Below are positions 63,010-64,000 of a stretch of DNA of 64,000 nucleotides, piece after piece (the first letter of the stretch is position 1; every line of letters begins with the position of its first letter). Origin of the DNA: Verticillium longisporum (Eukaryota; Ascomycota; Sordariomycetes; Glomerellales; Plectosphaerellaceae); NCBI GenBank assembly GCA_019188255.1, contig JAETXT010000005.1, forward strand, positions 5,022,001 through 5,086,000, in the 5' to 3' direction. Below the pieces are notes generated by a model. That model did no database searches and was not told the origin of the DNA. It was given only the letters and a program-made list of their open reading frames with translations. The position numbers and the translations under genes are program-made.

Positions 63010-64000
63010 TATGCTCAGAGCTCGGAACTTGTGAAGCAACGTGAAAAAAAAATCTAACAACTAAGGCTTGTGTAGAGAGTGCCCGATCTCAATATCGCGA
63101 ATGATCAACGACGAGCGGCTGAAGGAGTAAACCATCTCGGAGGATGTGTTTGTTTATCACAATTGACCTGACCAGCAAGCCAAGATCAAGGGTATTCTAC
63201 CAACGCTGCGTATATATCTGAACAAAGAAAGGGTTCGAGGGCTTTTGACAAACGAACATGCAGGTGATTTGCTCGTCAAAGAAAGCAGTCATGTTGCCAA
63301 AGAAGTCATGGCAATGAACCGACAAAGGAAACAAAGGGTCAGGGTAAGCAAGGGAGCAAGACATAGGCTATTCGTTGTGCCAAGCCCCGAATGGTGGCAA
63401 GGGAGGTCAACAGTCTGTCAACTGTGGCTCTAATTGAGGATCGGAAGACGGAAGAAAGGACGGCAGGAGAATGATCATGTCGGACGGGTATTGTGCCCGT
63501 TCATGAAGCTATTCAGAAACCGCTCACCAGGGCTTCCCATGCAGGCTCGTCGCTGCCAGATCGAGCCAGGTTGCTGGAGGCCCTGTACCCTTGCTGCAGA
63601 CTGTCGAAAGCCGTGCAGCAACGGGCGGTGGTCTTGCATCGAGCGACGTGGACCTTCATTCGACAATTTTAAATTGCGACGCGAACGTGAAGGAGCGAGT
63701 CGATCTTTGTGGCCCAACACATTGGGAACACCGCCGACCCTCAGCGTCTGAACTTGTTGTTCATCATTCCTGGAGATCTGACGAGTAGACTTCTGAGACT
63801 TGCGGAAGGAAGAGTCCAGGAGTCTCAGGCGCAATGTCAGACTCGGCGCGCTTGCCAGCACCTGTGCTGTATATGTACCAGGCTGTCAGACATTTGGGCA
63901 CGACACATGGATGCAAGTGGGTAGATCTGGGCCACCTCGGGCATGGGGGTGGCTTCGATAAAGGGTGACCACCGGCACTAGCCGCGGGGACGAGACCAGT
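63010..64000. other. Right-edge region, no gene recognised
   Basis: Upstream of the coiled-coil gene. Short overlapping frames on both strands (63434-63751 plus, 63475-63861 minus) have no recognisable motif. A gene beginning beyond the edge cannot be excluded. Confidence 0.4.

Overview
The window looks like a piece of a filamentous ascomycete genome, most likely a sordariomycete. The genes carry short GT-AG introns (about 43 to 130 bases, often with a CTGAC-type branch site). Their products are typical of Pezizomycotina: a CFEM-type PTH11-like receptor, a WSC sensor, a MET2-type homoserine acetyltransferase, a THO2 homologue and an acylcarnitine carrier. Intergenic DNA holds the TAGGTACC palindromic arrays and CT tracts that I associate with this group. 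Species cannot be named from sequence alone.

Layout, left to right: a secreted protein running off the left edge (-); a histidine phosphatase (+, 2.4-4.5 kb); a mitochondrial carnitine/acylcarnitine carrier (-, 5.1-6.2 kb); a histidine-rich CDF zinc transporter (-, 7.7-9.7 kb); ALG1 mannosyltransferase (+, 11.5-13.0 kb); tRNA-Val(AAC) (-, 13.3 kb); a dynamin-like GTPase (+, 14.0-16.4 kb); homoserine O-acetyltransferase (-, 16.8-18.5 kb), divergent from THO2 (+, 19.5-26.8 kb); a membrane-anchored PI-PLC X-domain protein (-, 29.0-30.1 kb); a long gene-poor stretch; a WSC cell-wall sensor (+, 36.1-37.5 kb); a CFEM/PTH11-like receptor (-, 39.4-41.4 kb); a secreted GMC oxidoreductase (+, 43.0-45.0 kb); a hotdog thioesterase (-, 45.8-46.9 kb); a decayed GH78 rhamnosidase (+) facing a decayed Zn2Cys6 regulator (-) at 48.2-51.6 kb; a secreted tandem-repeat protein with Lys-Arg sites (+, 53.9-54.8 kb); a Kelch receptor-like membrane protein (-, 56.3-59.9 kb); and an unrecognised coiled-coil protein (-, 61.3-63.0 kb).

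Two themes stand out. First, nine otherwise well conserved genes are each interrupted by one or more single-base losses, nearly all in C/G runs of three to six. The simplest reading is homopolymer under-calling in the assembly, so most of these should be read as intact genes with sequence errors. Second, the 48.2-51.6 kb pair is different: its breaks are in-frame stops (TGA, TGA, TAG, TAA) that C-to-T changes could explain, plus truncation, which suggests genuine loss of a rhamnoside-utilisation enzyme and possibly its regulator. The most novel candidate is the repeat protein at 53.9 kb, which has the architecture of a Kex2-processed repeat precursor (secretion signal, four near-identical 35-residue units each ending in KR, then a 17-residue repeat array).

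Most genes are single housekeeping or membrane/secretory functions rather than an operon-like cluster. The cell-surface and secreted functions (WSC sensor, CFEM receptor, GMC oxidase, repeat precursor, Kelch protein) are concentrated in the right half.
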